Assembly (NCBI GenBank): GCA_013154135.1 | Contig: JAADDB010000057.1 | Coordinates: 1 to 19,462 of the forward strand | From: Chloroflexota bacterium | GTDB lineage: Bacteria > Chloroflexota > Anaerolineae > JAADDB01 | Length of the DNA: 19,462 bases | Direction: 5' to 3' | The notes under the pieces: generated by a model | Database searches by the model: none | Told to the model about the DNA's origin: nothing | Seen by the model: only the letters and a program-made list of their open reading frames with translations | Program-made: the position numbers and the translations under genes | Shown: positions 8,004 through 15,405 of the stretch, in pieces | Position numbering within the stretch: position 1 is the stretch's first letter | Layout of the letters: each line of letters begins with the position of its first letter

Positions 8004-9224
8004 CCCCATCCCCATGACCTTCAGACCGCTGATGATAGCATTCCCCGCGGTTTGGCCCAGACCGCACAAGGACGCGTCCCGCATGGTCGCGTGGAGATCC
8101 TGTAGCCGCAAGAAATCCTTGTACCGCAACGCGCCCGACGCCATACGCGTGACAATCTCCAACTGCCGCTGGGTCCCCAACCGACAGGGATAACACTTGC
8201 CGCAGGATTCATGGGCGAAGAAGCGGGCTATGCGCAACAACACATCCCACATATTCACCCGTTCATCCACCACCATCACCGCGCCTGAGCCGGGGGAAGC
8301 ACCCACGCGGCGCAAACCGGAAAAACTCATGGGCACATCCAGATCCTTGGGCCCCACAAATGTCCCGGCCGCGCCGCCGACCAACACCGCCTGCACCTTA
8401 CCCCCGTCCCGCACACCCCCCGCGTACTCCTCGATGAGCTCTCGCAGGGTCACGTCCATGGTCGCCTCGTACACGCCGGGCTTGTTCACCGCGCCGCTCA
8501 CCGAGAACAACTTGGGACCGGGAGCCTCCTCCGGGCCCAGGGAGCGAAACCACTCCGCGCCATTGAGGATGAGGGGTGGGACATTGGCCAGGGTTTCCAC
8601 GTTGTTGATCACCGTGGGCTGGCCGAAAAGGCCGTGGGTGGTGGGAAAAGGAGGTTTCTGCCGGGGTTGCCCCCGCTTTCCCTCGATACTCTCGAACAGC
8701 GCGGTCTCCTCCCCACACACGTAGGCCCCTGCGCCCCGATATATGTGCACGTGGAAGGAGAAGTCAGAACCCAGGATCGCGTCGCCCAGGAAGCCGGCCT
8801 GAGTGGCCTGGTCCACCGCGCTGCGGAGGAGGGTGTACGCGCGTGCGTATTCCCCACGCACGTAAATGTACCCCTCGGAAGCACCCGTCGCGTACGCGGC
8901 AATGGCCATCCCCTCCAGCACGGCAAAGGGATCCCCTTCCATGAGGACCCGGTCCTTGAACGTGCCCGGTTCGCTCTCGTCCGCGTTGCACACCACGTAC
9001 TTGGGCGTGCGGGATTCCCGGGCGACGGCCTCCCATTTCACCCCGGTGGGGAAGGCCGCGCCGCCTCGGCCCACCAAGCCCGAGGCCTTCACCTCCTCGA
9101 CCACCTTTTCCGGCCGCCGCAGCAGAGCTCGACGCAGCGCGTCAAAGCCCCCGTGGGCCACATAATCCTCCAACCGGGTGGGATCTACCTGTCCCACGCG
9201 TTGCAAGAGCACCGACGTGTTCAT
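7989..9224 (-). CDS. NuoF/HoxF-like NAD(H)- and FMN-binding subunit
   Basis: 411 residues. It oxidises NADH or reduces NAD+ through FMN and passes electrons to iron-sulfur clusters. The NAD-binding glycine loop is GRGGAAFPTG (52-61) and the FMN-site motif is GAGAYVCGEETAL (164-176). The SLBB-like segment includes INNVETLANVPPL. The C-terminal [4Fe-4S] cluster has C341, C344, C347 and C387 (ESCGKCYPCRLG, later CGLGQTA). There is no N-terminal thioredoxin-like [2Fe-2S] domain and no C-terminal 2x[4Fe-4S] domain, so it resembles complex I NuoF or HoxF rather than the longer bifurcating HydB/BfuB proteins. The tail after CGLGQTA is shorter than usual and ends in repeat-derived residues. The start overlaps the NuoE-like stop by four bases (ATGA), showing coupling. 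Cytoplasmic. Confidence 0.92.
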   Translation of the reverse strand: MNTSVLLQRVGQVDPTRLEDYVAHGGFDALRRALLRRPEKVVEEVKASGLVGRGGAAFPTGVKWEAVARESRTPKYVVCNADESEPGTFKDRVLMEGDPFAVLEGMAIAAYATGASEGYIYVRGEYARAYTLLRSAVDQATQAGFLGDAILGSDFSFHVHIYRGAGAYVCGEETALFESIEGKRGQPRQKPPFPTTHGLFGQPTVINNVETLANVPPLILNGAEWFRSLGPEEAPGPKLFSVSGAVNKPGVYEATMDVTLRELIEEYAGGVRDGGKVQAVLVGGAAGTFVGPKDLDVPMSFSGLRRVGASPGSGAVMVVDERVNMWDVLLRIARFFAHESCGKCYPCRLGTQRQLEIVTRMASGALRYKDFLRLQDLHATMRDASLCGLGQTAGNAIISGLKVMGMGMSDD

Positions 9225-9718
9225 ACGCCCTCCTCCTCTTGCCCCGCCCCACTCTTGCGGACCTCTTCCAAAATGCGGGGCACATCCTGGGGAGTGATGG
9301 GACCGAATTCCAGCTCGTTGACCATCATGAACGGCGCCCGCTCACACCGACCCAAACAAGGGTGGGTCTCCAAGGTGAACAGGCCATCGGGCGTTGTTTC
9401 CCCCGGTTCCACGCCCAAATAGGAACGGCACGCGTCCACAATCTCCCGGCTGCCGTTGATGAAACAGGAGACATCGTCACACACCCGGACGACAAAACGC
9501 CCTACCGGGCGGTCGTAAAGCAAACCGTAGAAGGTGATAACCCCGAACACATCGGCCAGGGGGACTTTCAACCCCTCCGCGATGCGACGGCTGACCTCCG
9601 GGGAGAGCCAGCCGGTAATGGACTGGACCTCCTCCAGGCAGGGGAGAAGGCCCGCGCGTCCCCGCGGGGCCCATCGGGCAATCACCGCGTCTACTTGCTC
9701 CCATGGGATGTCGGACAT
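9221..9718 (-). CDS. NuoE/HoxE-like [2Fe-2S] thioredoxin-fold subunit
   Basis: 165 residues, the normal NuoE length. A helical N-terminal region (LLPCLEEVQSITGWLSPEV) precedes a thioredoxin-like domain with the [2Fe-2S] ligands C80-x4-C85 (CDDVSC) and C121-x3-C125 (CLGRC). VFGVITFYG is the conserved NuoE segment. It is the partner of the NuoF-like subunit, with which it shares a four-base overlap, and completes the E-F-U diaphorase trio. AAGGAG lies about ten bases before the ATG. The 99-base gap to potC contains a strong inverted repeat but no T-run terminator, so read-through from the transporter genes is plausible. Confidence 0.92.
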   Translation of the reverse strand: MSDIPWEQVDAVIARWAPRGRAGLLPCLEEVQSITGWLSPEVSRRIAEGLKVPLADVFGVITFYGLLYDRPVGRFVVRVCDDVSCFINGSREIVDACRSYLGVEPGETTPDGLFTLETHPCLGRCERAPFMMVNELEFGPITPQDVPRILEEVRKSGAGQEEEGV

Positions 9719-9754
9719 GCGCCTGTATCTCCTTTGCTAGGTTAGGCTGACGAA

Positions 9755-9796
9755 TTTTTGGTGGTGGGCCGGCGAAGCCCGCCCACCCACCCAAAA
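9755..9796 (-). other. GC-rich stem-loop between potC and the NuoE-like gene
   Basis: On the minus strand a TTTTGGGTGGGTGGGC arm can pair, with small bulges and a G-G mismatch, with GGCCCACCACCAAAA around a GGCTTCGCC tip. No U-tract follows it, so it is not a canonical intrinsic terminator. It could be an attenuator, a processing site or an mRNA-stability element separating transporter and diaphorase expression. Confidence 0.45.
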
Positions 9797-9817
9797 CGGT
9801 CTTTTCGCGATAAAGAG

Positions 9818-10798
9818 CTAACGCCGCTGCAAGGCCAGCGAGAGCAATAAAAGGGATATGGACCCCATCAACATCAACGCGGAGATCGCGTTGACCTCCG
9901 GCGTGACGCCCAGGCGGATCATGGAATACACCCGCACGGGCAGAGTCGTGGATCCCGGACCGGAGACAAAGAAGGTGATGACAAAATCATCCAGAGACAG
10001 GGTAAAAGCCATCAACGCCCCGGCCACGATGCCGGGCATGAGCAAGGGCAAGGTGATAAACCGGAACGTGCGCCACTCATCCGCGCCCAGATCCATGGCC
10101 GCCTCCTCCAACGTTGCGTCCATGTCGGCCAACCGCGCGCGCACGACCACGGCCACATAGGAGATGTTGAAGGCCACATGGGCAATGAGAATGGTGTACC
10201 GACTCAACGGCATCCCCAAGACAACAAAGAAGAGAAGGGTCGAAATGGCCATGACAATGTCGGGAATGATGATGGGCAGGTACAGCACCGCGTCGAAGGG
10301 CAAACGGCCCCGAAACCGGGGGAACCGCTCCAAGGCCAGGGCTGCCAACGTGCCGAAAATGGTGGAAATCAACGTGGACCAGAATCCCACCCACAAGGTC
10401 ACTTCCATGGCTTTCCCAATGGCCCGGTCATGGAAGAGCACATTGTACCAGTGCAACGTCAACCCGGTCCACACGGCCCCCCGCTTGCTCGCGTTAAAGG
10501 AGTAAACGACCAGGATGACGATGGGGATGTACAGGAAGAGGAGGAGCAGATACGCGTTCAAGTGCAGCAACTGCTCGCCCCAGGAGAGGCCGGTCAACGC
10601 GCGCACGGCCCGCATCCCCTGATAGGAGCCCCAAAGGACGGCCAGCAACGCGGCCGCGCCCGTGATCATGCCCTGGGGAGTCCCCCATTTCACCACCGCG
10701 TACAAAAGGCCCATCACCCCTCCCAACACCAGGAAGAGGGAGAAGCCCAATATCATCCAATACCAGGCCGGTCGTCGTGTCATCACCGCGGTTGTCAC
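9818..10798 (-). CDS. potC: Polyamine-type ABC transporter permease (PotC family)
   Basis: 326 residues from a GTG start. It is an inner-membrane permease half of a spermidine/putrescine-type importer. The EAA loop that contacts the ATPase is EEAAMDLGADEWRTFRFITLPLL, followed by the typical PGIVAGALMAFTLSLDDFVITFF. The usual core starts near LLLFLYIPIVILVVYSFN; about 60-80 residues with two extra hydrophobic spans precede it, longer than the typical ~265-residue PotC. The GTG at 10798 overlaps the potB stop (GTGA) and has GGGAGGG eight bases upstream; the ATG at 10783 has no ribosome site, so GTG is preferred. Substrates in this family also include putrescine, other amines and some opines, so polyamine is a family-level call. 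Confidence 0.88.
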   Translation of the reverse strand: MTTAVMTRRPAWYWMILGFSLFLVLGGVMGLLYAVVKWGTPQGMITGAAALLAVLWGSYQGMRAVRALTGLSWGEQLLHLNAYLLLLFLYIPIVILVVYSFNASKRGAVWTGLTLHWYNVLFHDRAIGKAMEVTLWVGFWSTLISTIFGTLAALALERFPRFRGRLPFDAVLYLPIIIPDIVMAISTLLFFVVLGMPLSRYTILIAHVAFNISYVAVVVRARLADMDATLEEAAMDLGADEWRTFRFITLPLLMPGIVAGALMAFTLSLDDFVITFFVSGPGSTTLPVRVYSMIRLGVTPEVNAISALMLMGSISLLLLSLALQRR

Positions 10799-12042
10799 AG
10801 AGTCCGCCCTCCCGTCCGAAAGTAGATGAGCGTGGCCAACAGCATGAGGATCATGAGGATGAAGCCCACGGCCGCGCCGAAAGGCCAATCCCGCACCACG
10901 AGAAATTGCTGCTGCAACAAGTTCCCCACCATGATCACCCGCGCCCCACCCAGCAAGTCCGGCGTCACATAAGCGCCCACCGAGGGGATGAAAACGAGGA
11001 TGGAGCCCGCGATGATCCCGGGCGTGGTCAAAGGCAGCATCACCTCCTGAAATACCCGACGCATGTTCGCGCCCAGATCCTGGGCCGCCTCAATCAGGGA
11101 CCAATCCAACCGCTCCAGGGAGGTGTACAAGGGCAAGACCATAAAGGGCAAGTAACCGTAGAACAGGCCCAGGAAGACGGCTCCGGGCGTGAAGAGCAAG
11201 CGCAACGGCCGATCCGTCCACTTCAGGACGTCGATGAGGACGGTGTTGATGACCCCTGTATCCCGCAAGATCACCATCCACGCGTACGTGCGAACCAGGA
11301 AGTTGGTCCAAAAGGGGATCATCACCAGGAGGAGGTAGATGTTCCGCTTCCGCTCCGGTTGTCGGGCAATCCACAAGGCCAATGGATAGCCAAAGAGGAG
11401 GCAAAGCAGGGTGTTGATGGTGGCCAACCAGAGGGAACGCCAGAGGATGAGGAGGTAGAGATATTTCCCCCCGATGCGCCCGAAAAACCGGGCGTAATTC
11501 TTCAGGGTCCACGTGTACACCACCGTGCCCATGCTGCTCCGTTCCCCCAGGCTGACGATGAACATGATGAGAAGGGGCAGCATGAAGTAAAGGCCCAACC
11601 AGTACGCGGCGGGCCAGGAAAGAGCCCACGGTGGACTGGGCCACAGGATGGCTGCCTGGGCCCCCGCGATGCCCACCAGGAAGAAAGCCGTCACAATATC
11701 CCGGCTCCACGCGTAATAGCCCACACCCAACAACACCAGCCCCAGGCTCCGGAAGAGCCCCGCCCACCGGGCCCACGTCCTCCGGCGGCGCACTCCCCAC
11801 AGGATGAGCGCGTCCCCCACGAGCAAGGTCACATACAGGAGCACGGGCGCCCATGGAGGCAATCGGTCCAGTTGTCGTTCCAAGGGCCAAGGAGTCCAAC
11901 GGAAAAGGGCGAACGTCATCCAGCGGAAGAGGAGGAAGGCCCAGATGAACAGGCTCAAGGAAAAGAGGACCGTCGTACTCTGCAAAACAATGTTGCTCAC
12001 GTGCCATTCACGTTGTAACCGCAACCGAGAAGCAGCAACCAT
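10795..12042 (-). CDS. potB: Polyamine-type ABC transporter permease (PotB family) with N-terminal extension
   Basis: 415 residues, against about 275-285 for typical PotB. The C-terminal ~280 residues form the standard permease, from WLGLYFMLPLLIMFIVSLGE through NTLLCLLFGYPLALWIA and IPFWTNFLVRTYAWMVIL. The EAA loop is IEAAQDLGANMRRVFQEVMLPLTTPGI, followed by PSVGAYVTPDLLGG. The first ~135 residues hold about four additional hydrophobic segments separated by Arg-rich stretches (GVRRRRTWARWAG), which I do not recognise. AAGGAG lies seven bases before the ATG at 12042, and the gene starts 27 bases after potA ends, so the extension is very likely translated. It forms a heterodimer with PotC in the inner membrane. 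Confidence 0.88.
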   Translation of the reverse strand: MVAASRLRLQREWHVSNIVLQSTTVLFSLSLFIWAFLLFRWMTFALFRWTPWPLERQLDRLPPWAPVLLYVTLLVGDALILWGVRRRRTWARWAGLFRSLGLVLLGVGYYAWSRDIVTAFFLVGIAGAQAAILWPSPPWALSWPAAYWLGLYFMLPLLIMFIVSLGERSSMGTVVYTWTLKNYARFFGRIGGKYLYLLILWRSLWLATINTLLCLLFGYPLALWIARQPERKRNIYLLLVMIPFWTNFLVRTYAWMVILRDTGVINTVLIDVLKWTDRPLRLLFTPGAVFLGLFYGYLPFMVLPLYTSLERLDWSLIEAAQDLGANMRRVFQEVMLPLTTPGIIAGSILVFIPSVGAYVTPDLLGGARVIMVGNLLQQQFLVVRDWPFGAAVGFILMILMLLATLIYFRTGGRTL

Positions 12043-12069
12043 ACATCCGCTCCTTTACTGGACTTCGTC

Positions 12070-13173
12070 CTATTGAACGAGGATGCGGGCGTTTTCCGGA
12101 GGCCACCAAATCCACGCGTGTTGGCCCGCGGTAAAGCGCCGGATGTCCGCGCGGTGCACGTTCTGTTCCCGCACAAAAAGCCGAATGCCCGAGTCGAGCT
12201 CCACCTCGTACCGGGTGTCGTTGCCCACATACACCACGTTCCGGACGACAACGGGGATGGCCCCATCCCGCGGTTCGGCCAGGAGGGAGATCTTCTCGGG
12301 CCGGATGGCGAGCGTCACTTCCGTGCCCGGTTGGAGTCCCTCATCCACCACGGCCCCGCGCAGGATCTGCCGGTCCCCGATGCGGATCAGGCCCAAATTC
12401 CCCTCCAGGGCCGCCAGAGGGGCGGTCACGAAATTCGTCTCCCCGATGAAATCCGCGACAAAGCGGTTGGCCGGCTGTTCGTAGATCTCCACAGGCGTGC
12501 CCACTTGGAGGACTTTGCCCTCGTTCATGACCGCGATGCGGTCGGACATGGTGAGGGCTTCTTCCTGGTCGTGGGTGACGTAGACGAAGGTGATGCCCAC
12601 CCGCTGCTGAAGGCTTTTGAGCTCCAACTGCATGGCCTTGCGCAGTTTCAAGTCCAGGGCGCCCAGGGGCTCATCCAGGAGAAGCACCTCGGGTCGGTTG
12701 ACCAGGGCCCGGGCCAGGGCCACGCGTTGCTGCTGTCCACCGGACAGTTGGCGGGGCTTGCGATGTTCCATTCCGGATAGCTGGACCATGGCCAGGGCTT
12801 CCTCGACCCGCTGTGCGATCTCCTTCTTGGGAAGCCCGCTCATGCGCAAACCAAAGGCCACGTTCTCGAACACGGTCATGTGGGGGAACAAGGCGTAGTT
12901 CTGGAAAACGGTGTTTACCGGACGTCGATACGGTGGGATACCGGTCATATCCCGTCCGTGGATGCGAATCACCCCCTCGGTGGGGGTCTCGAAACCCGCG
13001 ATGAGGCGCAAGGTGGTTGTCTTTCCGCATCCACTTGGTCCAAGGAGTGAGAAGAACTCCCCATCCCGAATGCGCAATGTCACGTGGTCTACAGCGACGA
13101 CTCCCTTGGCTTTGCCCTTTTCCCCGGGGGGGAATTCCTTCACCACATCGATCAACTCAACGGCATAGGTCAT
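12070..13173 (-). CDS. potA: Polyamine-type ABC transporter ATP-binding protein (PotA family)
   Basis: 367 residues. Cytoplasmic ATPase energising the PotB/PotC permease. Walker A is GPSGCGKT (45-52), the Q-loop is FQNYALFPHMTV (90-101), the signature is LSGGQQQ (143-149), Walker B is VLLLDE (163-168) with catalytic E168, the D-loop is GALD, and the switch histidine is H201 in VTHDQEEALTMSD. The C-terminal ~130 residues form the TOBE-type regulatory domain usual for PotA and MalK proteins. The ATG at 13173 starts a typical MTYAVELIDVVKEF; an in-frame GTG at 13189-13191 would add six residues. Only a weak GAGG is visible upstream. It is the first gene of the operon, about 90 bases after a consensus-like promoter. 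No potD-like binding-protein gene lies in the window. Confidence 0.93.
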   Translation of the reverse strand: MTYAVELIDVVKEFPPGEKGKAKGVVAVDHVTLRIRDGEFFSLLGPSGCGKTTTLRLIAGFETPTEGVIRIHGRDMTGIPPYRRPVNTVFQNYALFPHMTVFENVAFGLRMSGLPKKEIAQRVEEALAMVQLSGMEHRKPRQLSGGQQQRVALARALVNRPEVLLLDEPLGALDLKLRKAMQLELKSLQQRVGITFVYVTHDQEEALTMSDRIAVMNEGKVLQVGTPVEIYEQPANRFVADFIGETNFVTAPLAALEGNLGLIRIGDRQILRGAVVDEGLQPGTEVTLAIRPEKISLLAEPRDGAIPVVVRNVVYVGNDTRYEVELDSGIRLFVREQNVHRADIRRFTAGQHAWIWWPPENARILVQ

Positions 13174-13270
13174 AGAAGCGCTCAACCTCACTGGTGCAGG
13201 ATGGAGAACAGCTCATGTCCGACGGCGGCTGGCGGGGGAAAGCCTTCCGTGCGGCACTTCGATGGGTCCC

Positions 13271-13299
13271 ATTGTAGTGCGATCGGCCCATCTCGTCAA
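13271..13299 (-). promoter_or_regulatory. Sigma-70-like promoter of the potABC operon
   Basis: On the minus strand TTGACG (13294-13299) is followed after exactly 17 bases by TACAAT (13271-13276). That is five of six matches to each consensus box with ideal spacing. It predicts a start site near 13264 and a leader of about 90 bases before potA. It lies just downstream of the PHP-gene terminator and of a degenerate heptad tract. Confidence 0.75.
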
Positions 13300-13309
13300 G
13301 GAAACAAGG

Positions 13310-13330
13310 AAACGAGTAACGGGCAACGAG
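13310..13330 (+). repeat. Degenerate heptad tract between the PHP gene and potA
   Basis: Three consecutive 7-mers, AAACGAG, TAACGGG and CAACGAG, are variants of the TAACGAG unit of the long repeats. The tract sits between the PHP-gene terminator and the potA promoter. Confidence 0.55.
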
Positions 13331-13350
13331 GCGAGAAATCCAAGGTCAAC

Positions 13351-13382
13351 AAAAAACGGGGATAGGCACAAGGCCTATCTCC
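13351..13382 (-). terminator. Intrinsic terminator of the PHP-AlbA_2 gene
   Basis: On the minus strand GGAGATAGGC and GCCTATCCCC pair over ten positions with one mismatch around a five-base loop, followed by GTTTTTTG (A-run at 13351-13356 on the plus strand). The hairpin includes the TAG stop of the PHP-domain gene, so it separates that gene from the pot operon. Confidence 0.8.
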
Positions 13383-15186
13383 GCTCCTCAGGCACATCCA
13401 GCTGTAGGGCAGCCATCTCTTTGGCAATAGGTAACAATTCGGCCCAAGGGCCGACAAAACCATCCTCGGTCACACCGTAATAGATAACGTACTTCCCGTT
13501 GGGCAAGCGACGGACCAAATCGTACCGCATCTTGCCCGCCCGGTATTCCACTCGCCAGACGCCCAGATCCCCCAACCAGGTAACCCGGTCCGGGTCGAAG
13601 GCGCCGGCTTCGTGCTGCTGAATCGCGTATTCCCACAAACGCTTGGCCGATTCCCGCGTCACATCCGACACTACCGTGCCGTTCCGCAAGTCCCGAATGA
13701 TGTAACGGCGCTTGCCCTTCCGCTCTTCCACGCCCACAATCTCCACCCCATCCCCTGGGGCCGAAGGGCCGGATGAGCCGGAAGCACGCTCAGGACGCCG
13801 GGCAGGGGCGGATTCCCCTTTCCCCGACGAGGATGCAGGCGCCCTCGTGCTCACAAGGGCTGTGGAGCTCTCCTCCGTGGGGGATTGGCCCGTGGCCAAG
13901 GCGATGAGTTCCGCTCGGGTGGCCAACCGGGTCTCCTTGCCCCGACGCACGTAGACCTCTTGGTCGTCCAACGCGTAGGGCTTTTCCTTCCCCTCCGGCA
14001 CGTCGAAGATGAGGATGTGTTTGCCCCGCACGTTGACGAGGGAGAGTTGCACGGACAGGGGAGGTACCACCCGCCGCGCGATTTCCTCCTGGAACATGCG
14101 CATGGTCACGCGGGGCCGTTCCACACCGATGGGAGGCTCCGTGCGCTTGGCTCCGGCTCCCACCACAATTTTCCCCCCGCGAGTGTTGGCAAAGGCGACC
14201 ACATCCCGCATGATGCGTTCCTGTTCTCCTCCTTTGGCGCTCAAGCGCTTGTGGAAGGCCACGGTTTCCCCTTCCCCGATCTTGCGCAGGCCGGCCAAAG
14301 GATCGCGGGTCACCCGGGTGCGAGGTTTGCGCACCCGGTCAAACGCGTCGCTTTCGAAGACCGCTTTGATGGCCTCGAAGGTGGGCGCTTCCAGCGCGAT
14401 CTCGGTGGGACGGTCGCCAATGCCCAGGCGGTTCTTGTCCTTGGGATCCGCCTCCAGCGCGTGAGCGTCGGACCCTTGGATGAGGTGCATGCGACGGGGA
14501 TATTCGGGCTTGGAGCCGTCGAAAAAGCGGGCGGTGGAATGACGACTCCTGCTGCCCAAGTCGGTGACTTCCAAAGCGTGCAGGTTGGGATCTTGGGTAT
14601 AGGCGATACGGGTCTGTCCGCCGATACCCAACCCCCGCATCATCACCCCATGGGTGCTGTTCGCGTGGGCCGCGATGACCAATCCCCCTGCCTCCCGGAT
14701 CAAGCGATACGCGGTCAGCACATCGGCTGTGGCTCCCACGCTGGTCGAACCCGCGTCCAACTTCTCCGGGGGCACCCCGAGTTGTAAGAGGAGGAACTCC
14801 AACGTGCGTATCGGCGTCTCGGGGGAGAAAATACCCAAAATGTGGAATCCCAGAGCGGCCGTAAACTCAAAACCCGGGAGCACCAAGATCTTGCTCAGCA
14901 ACTCCCGATACGCGTCCAGACGCTCCTTTTCCTCGGGAAGGATCCGTCCAATCTCCTCCAACCACTCCAGGCGCCGAAGCTCTTCCTGAAACCGGGCATA
15001 ACCGGCCACTGTGTTGTGGTCTGTCATGGCCACGATATCCAAGTCCTTTGCTTCCGCGGCCTGAAGCCAATCCAAAAAACTCACACCCGGATCACGCCAA
15101 TCCTCCGAAGCCGGCGTGTGCAAATGCAAATCCATCAGATACCAACGCCGACGCGGTTTGTTGCGTGTTCGTCTTCTACTCACCAT
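13375..15186 (-). CDS. PHP-domain phosphoesterase fused to a Schlafen-type AlbA_2 domain and an unknown C-terminal domain
   Basis: 603 residues in three parts. The PHP domain (about 17-300) has a complete metal set: H21-L-H23, D56-H57, E107, H115, H174 and D240-A-H242 in GSDAH. It should be a metal-dependent phosphoesterase. Residues about 315-430 match the AlbA_2/Schlafen putative nucleic-acid-binding domain: GETVAFHKRL, VVAFANTRGGKIVVG and YVRRGKETRLATRAELIAL. A Ser/Pro/Ala-rich linker (about 435-480) leads to an aromatic-rich C-terminal domain (about 480-603) that I do not recognise. The Arg-rich N-terminus (SRRRTRNKPRRRW) could bind nucleic acid. AAGGAG lies four bases before the ATG; a GTG one codon later would have better spacing. 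It is monocistronic, with its own promoter, long leader and terminator. A role in nucleic-acid processing or defence is conjecture. Confidence 0.82.
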   Translation of the reverse strand: MVSRRRTRNKPRRRWYLMDLHLHTPASEDWRDPGVSFLDWLQAAEAKDLDIVAMTDHNTVAGYARFQEELRRLEWLEEIGRILPEEKERLDAYRELLSKILVLPGFEFTAALGFHILGIFSPETPIRTLEFLLLQLGVPPEKLDAGSTSVGATADVLTAYRLIREAGGLVIAAHANSTHGVMMRGLGIGGQTRIAYTQDPNLHALEVTDLGSRSRHSTARFFDGSKPEYPRRMHLIQGSDAHALEADPKDKNRLGIGDRPTEIALEAPTFEAIKAVFESDAFDRVRKPRTRVTRDPLAGLRKIGEGETVAFHKRLSAKGGEQERIMRDVVAFANTRGGKIVVGAGAKRTEPPIGVERPRVTMRMFQEEIARRVVPPLSVQLSLVNVRGKHILIFDVPEGKEKPYALDDQEVYVRRGKETRLATRAELIALATGQSPTEESSTALVSTRAPASSSGKGESAPARRPERASGSSGPSAPGDGVEIVGVEERKGKRRYIIRDLRNGTVVSDVTRESAKRLWEYAIQQHEAGAFDPDRVTWLGDLGVWRVEYRAGKMRYDLVRRLPNGKYVIYYGVTEDGFVGPWAELLPIAKEMAALQLDVPEERR

Positions 15187-15399
15187 CTGACTCCTTTTTC
15201 AGTTGTTAATGTGCCACCCTACAAGCATGGATGTACGCCAGGTATTGGACACCGGATATCAAACTCGACAAACGGGCCTCTTCGGGAGGTCCTCGGCTTT
15301 CGACCAAGGAACCTTATACTTTACGCATCCCATATGCCTTCCCGCTTTTCCAAAACGCTAAATTATGACCAAAGTAGCGCTATGGGGTGTCCTCATGGA
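15187..15399 (-). ncRNA. Long, potentially structured 5' leader (candidate cis-acting RNA)
   Basis: There is no gene in this stretch. From the predicted start site to the PHP-gene ATG is about 213 bases. On the minus strand GGACACC (15386-15392) and GGTGTCC (15247-15253) can form a perfect 7-bp long-range stem. Inside it, 15288-15313 folds as a hairpin (TCCTTGG with CCGAGGA, one G-U pair). That wobble works only in minus-strand RNA. It ends in an AAAAAGGAG ribosome site. It matches no riboswitch class I can name. Confidence 0.35.
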
Positions 15400-15405
15400 C
15401 AACGC

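Noticed and set aside
7178..9718. Electron-bifurcating HydABC/Bfu complex
   Set aside because: The NuoF-like protein lacks the N-terminal [2Fe-2S] and C-terminal ferredoxin domains of bifurcating B subunits, and no H-cluster or other catalytic domain is fused to the HoxU-like subunit.
15200..15230. T-box-like AGGGTGGCAC on the minus strand in the PHP-gene leader
   Set aside because: The match to the AGGGTGGNACCGCG consensus stops before CCGCG, no terminator/antiterminator pair follows, and the downstream gene is not a tRNA-ligase or amino-acid gene.
15250..15275. GAGTTTGAT resembling the start of 16S rRNA
   Set aside because: Only nine bases match; no rRNA sequence follows on either strand.
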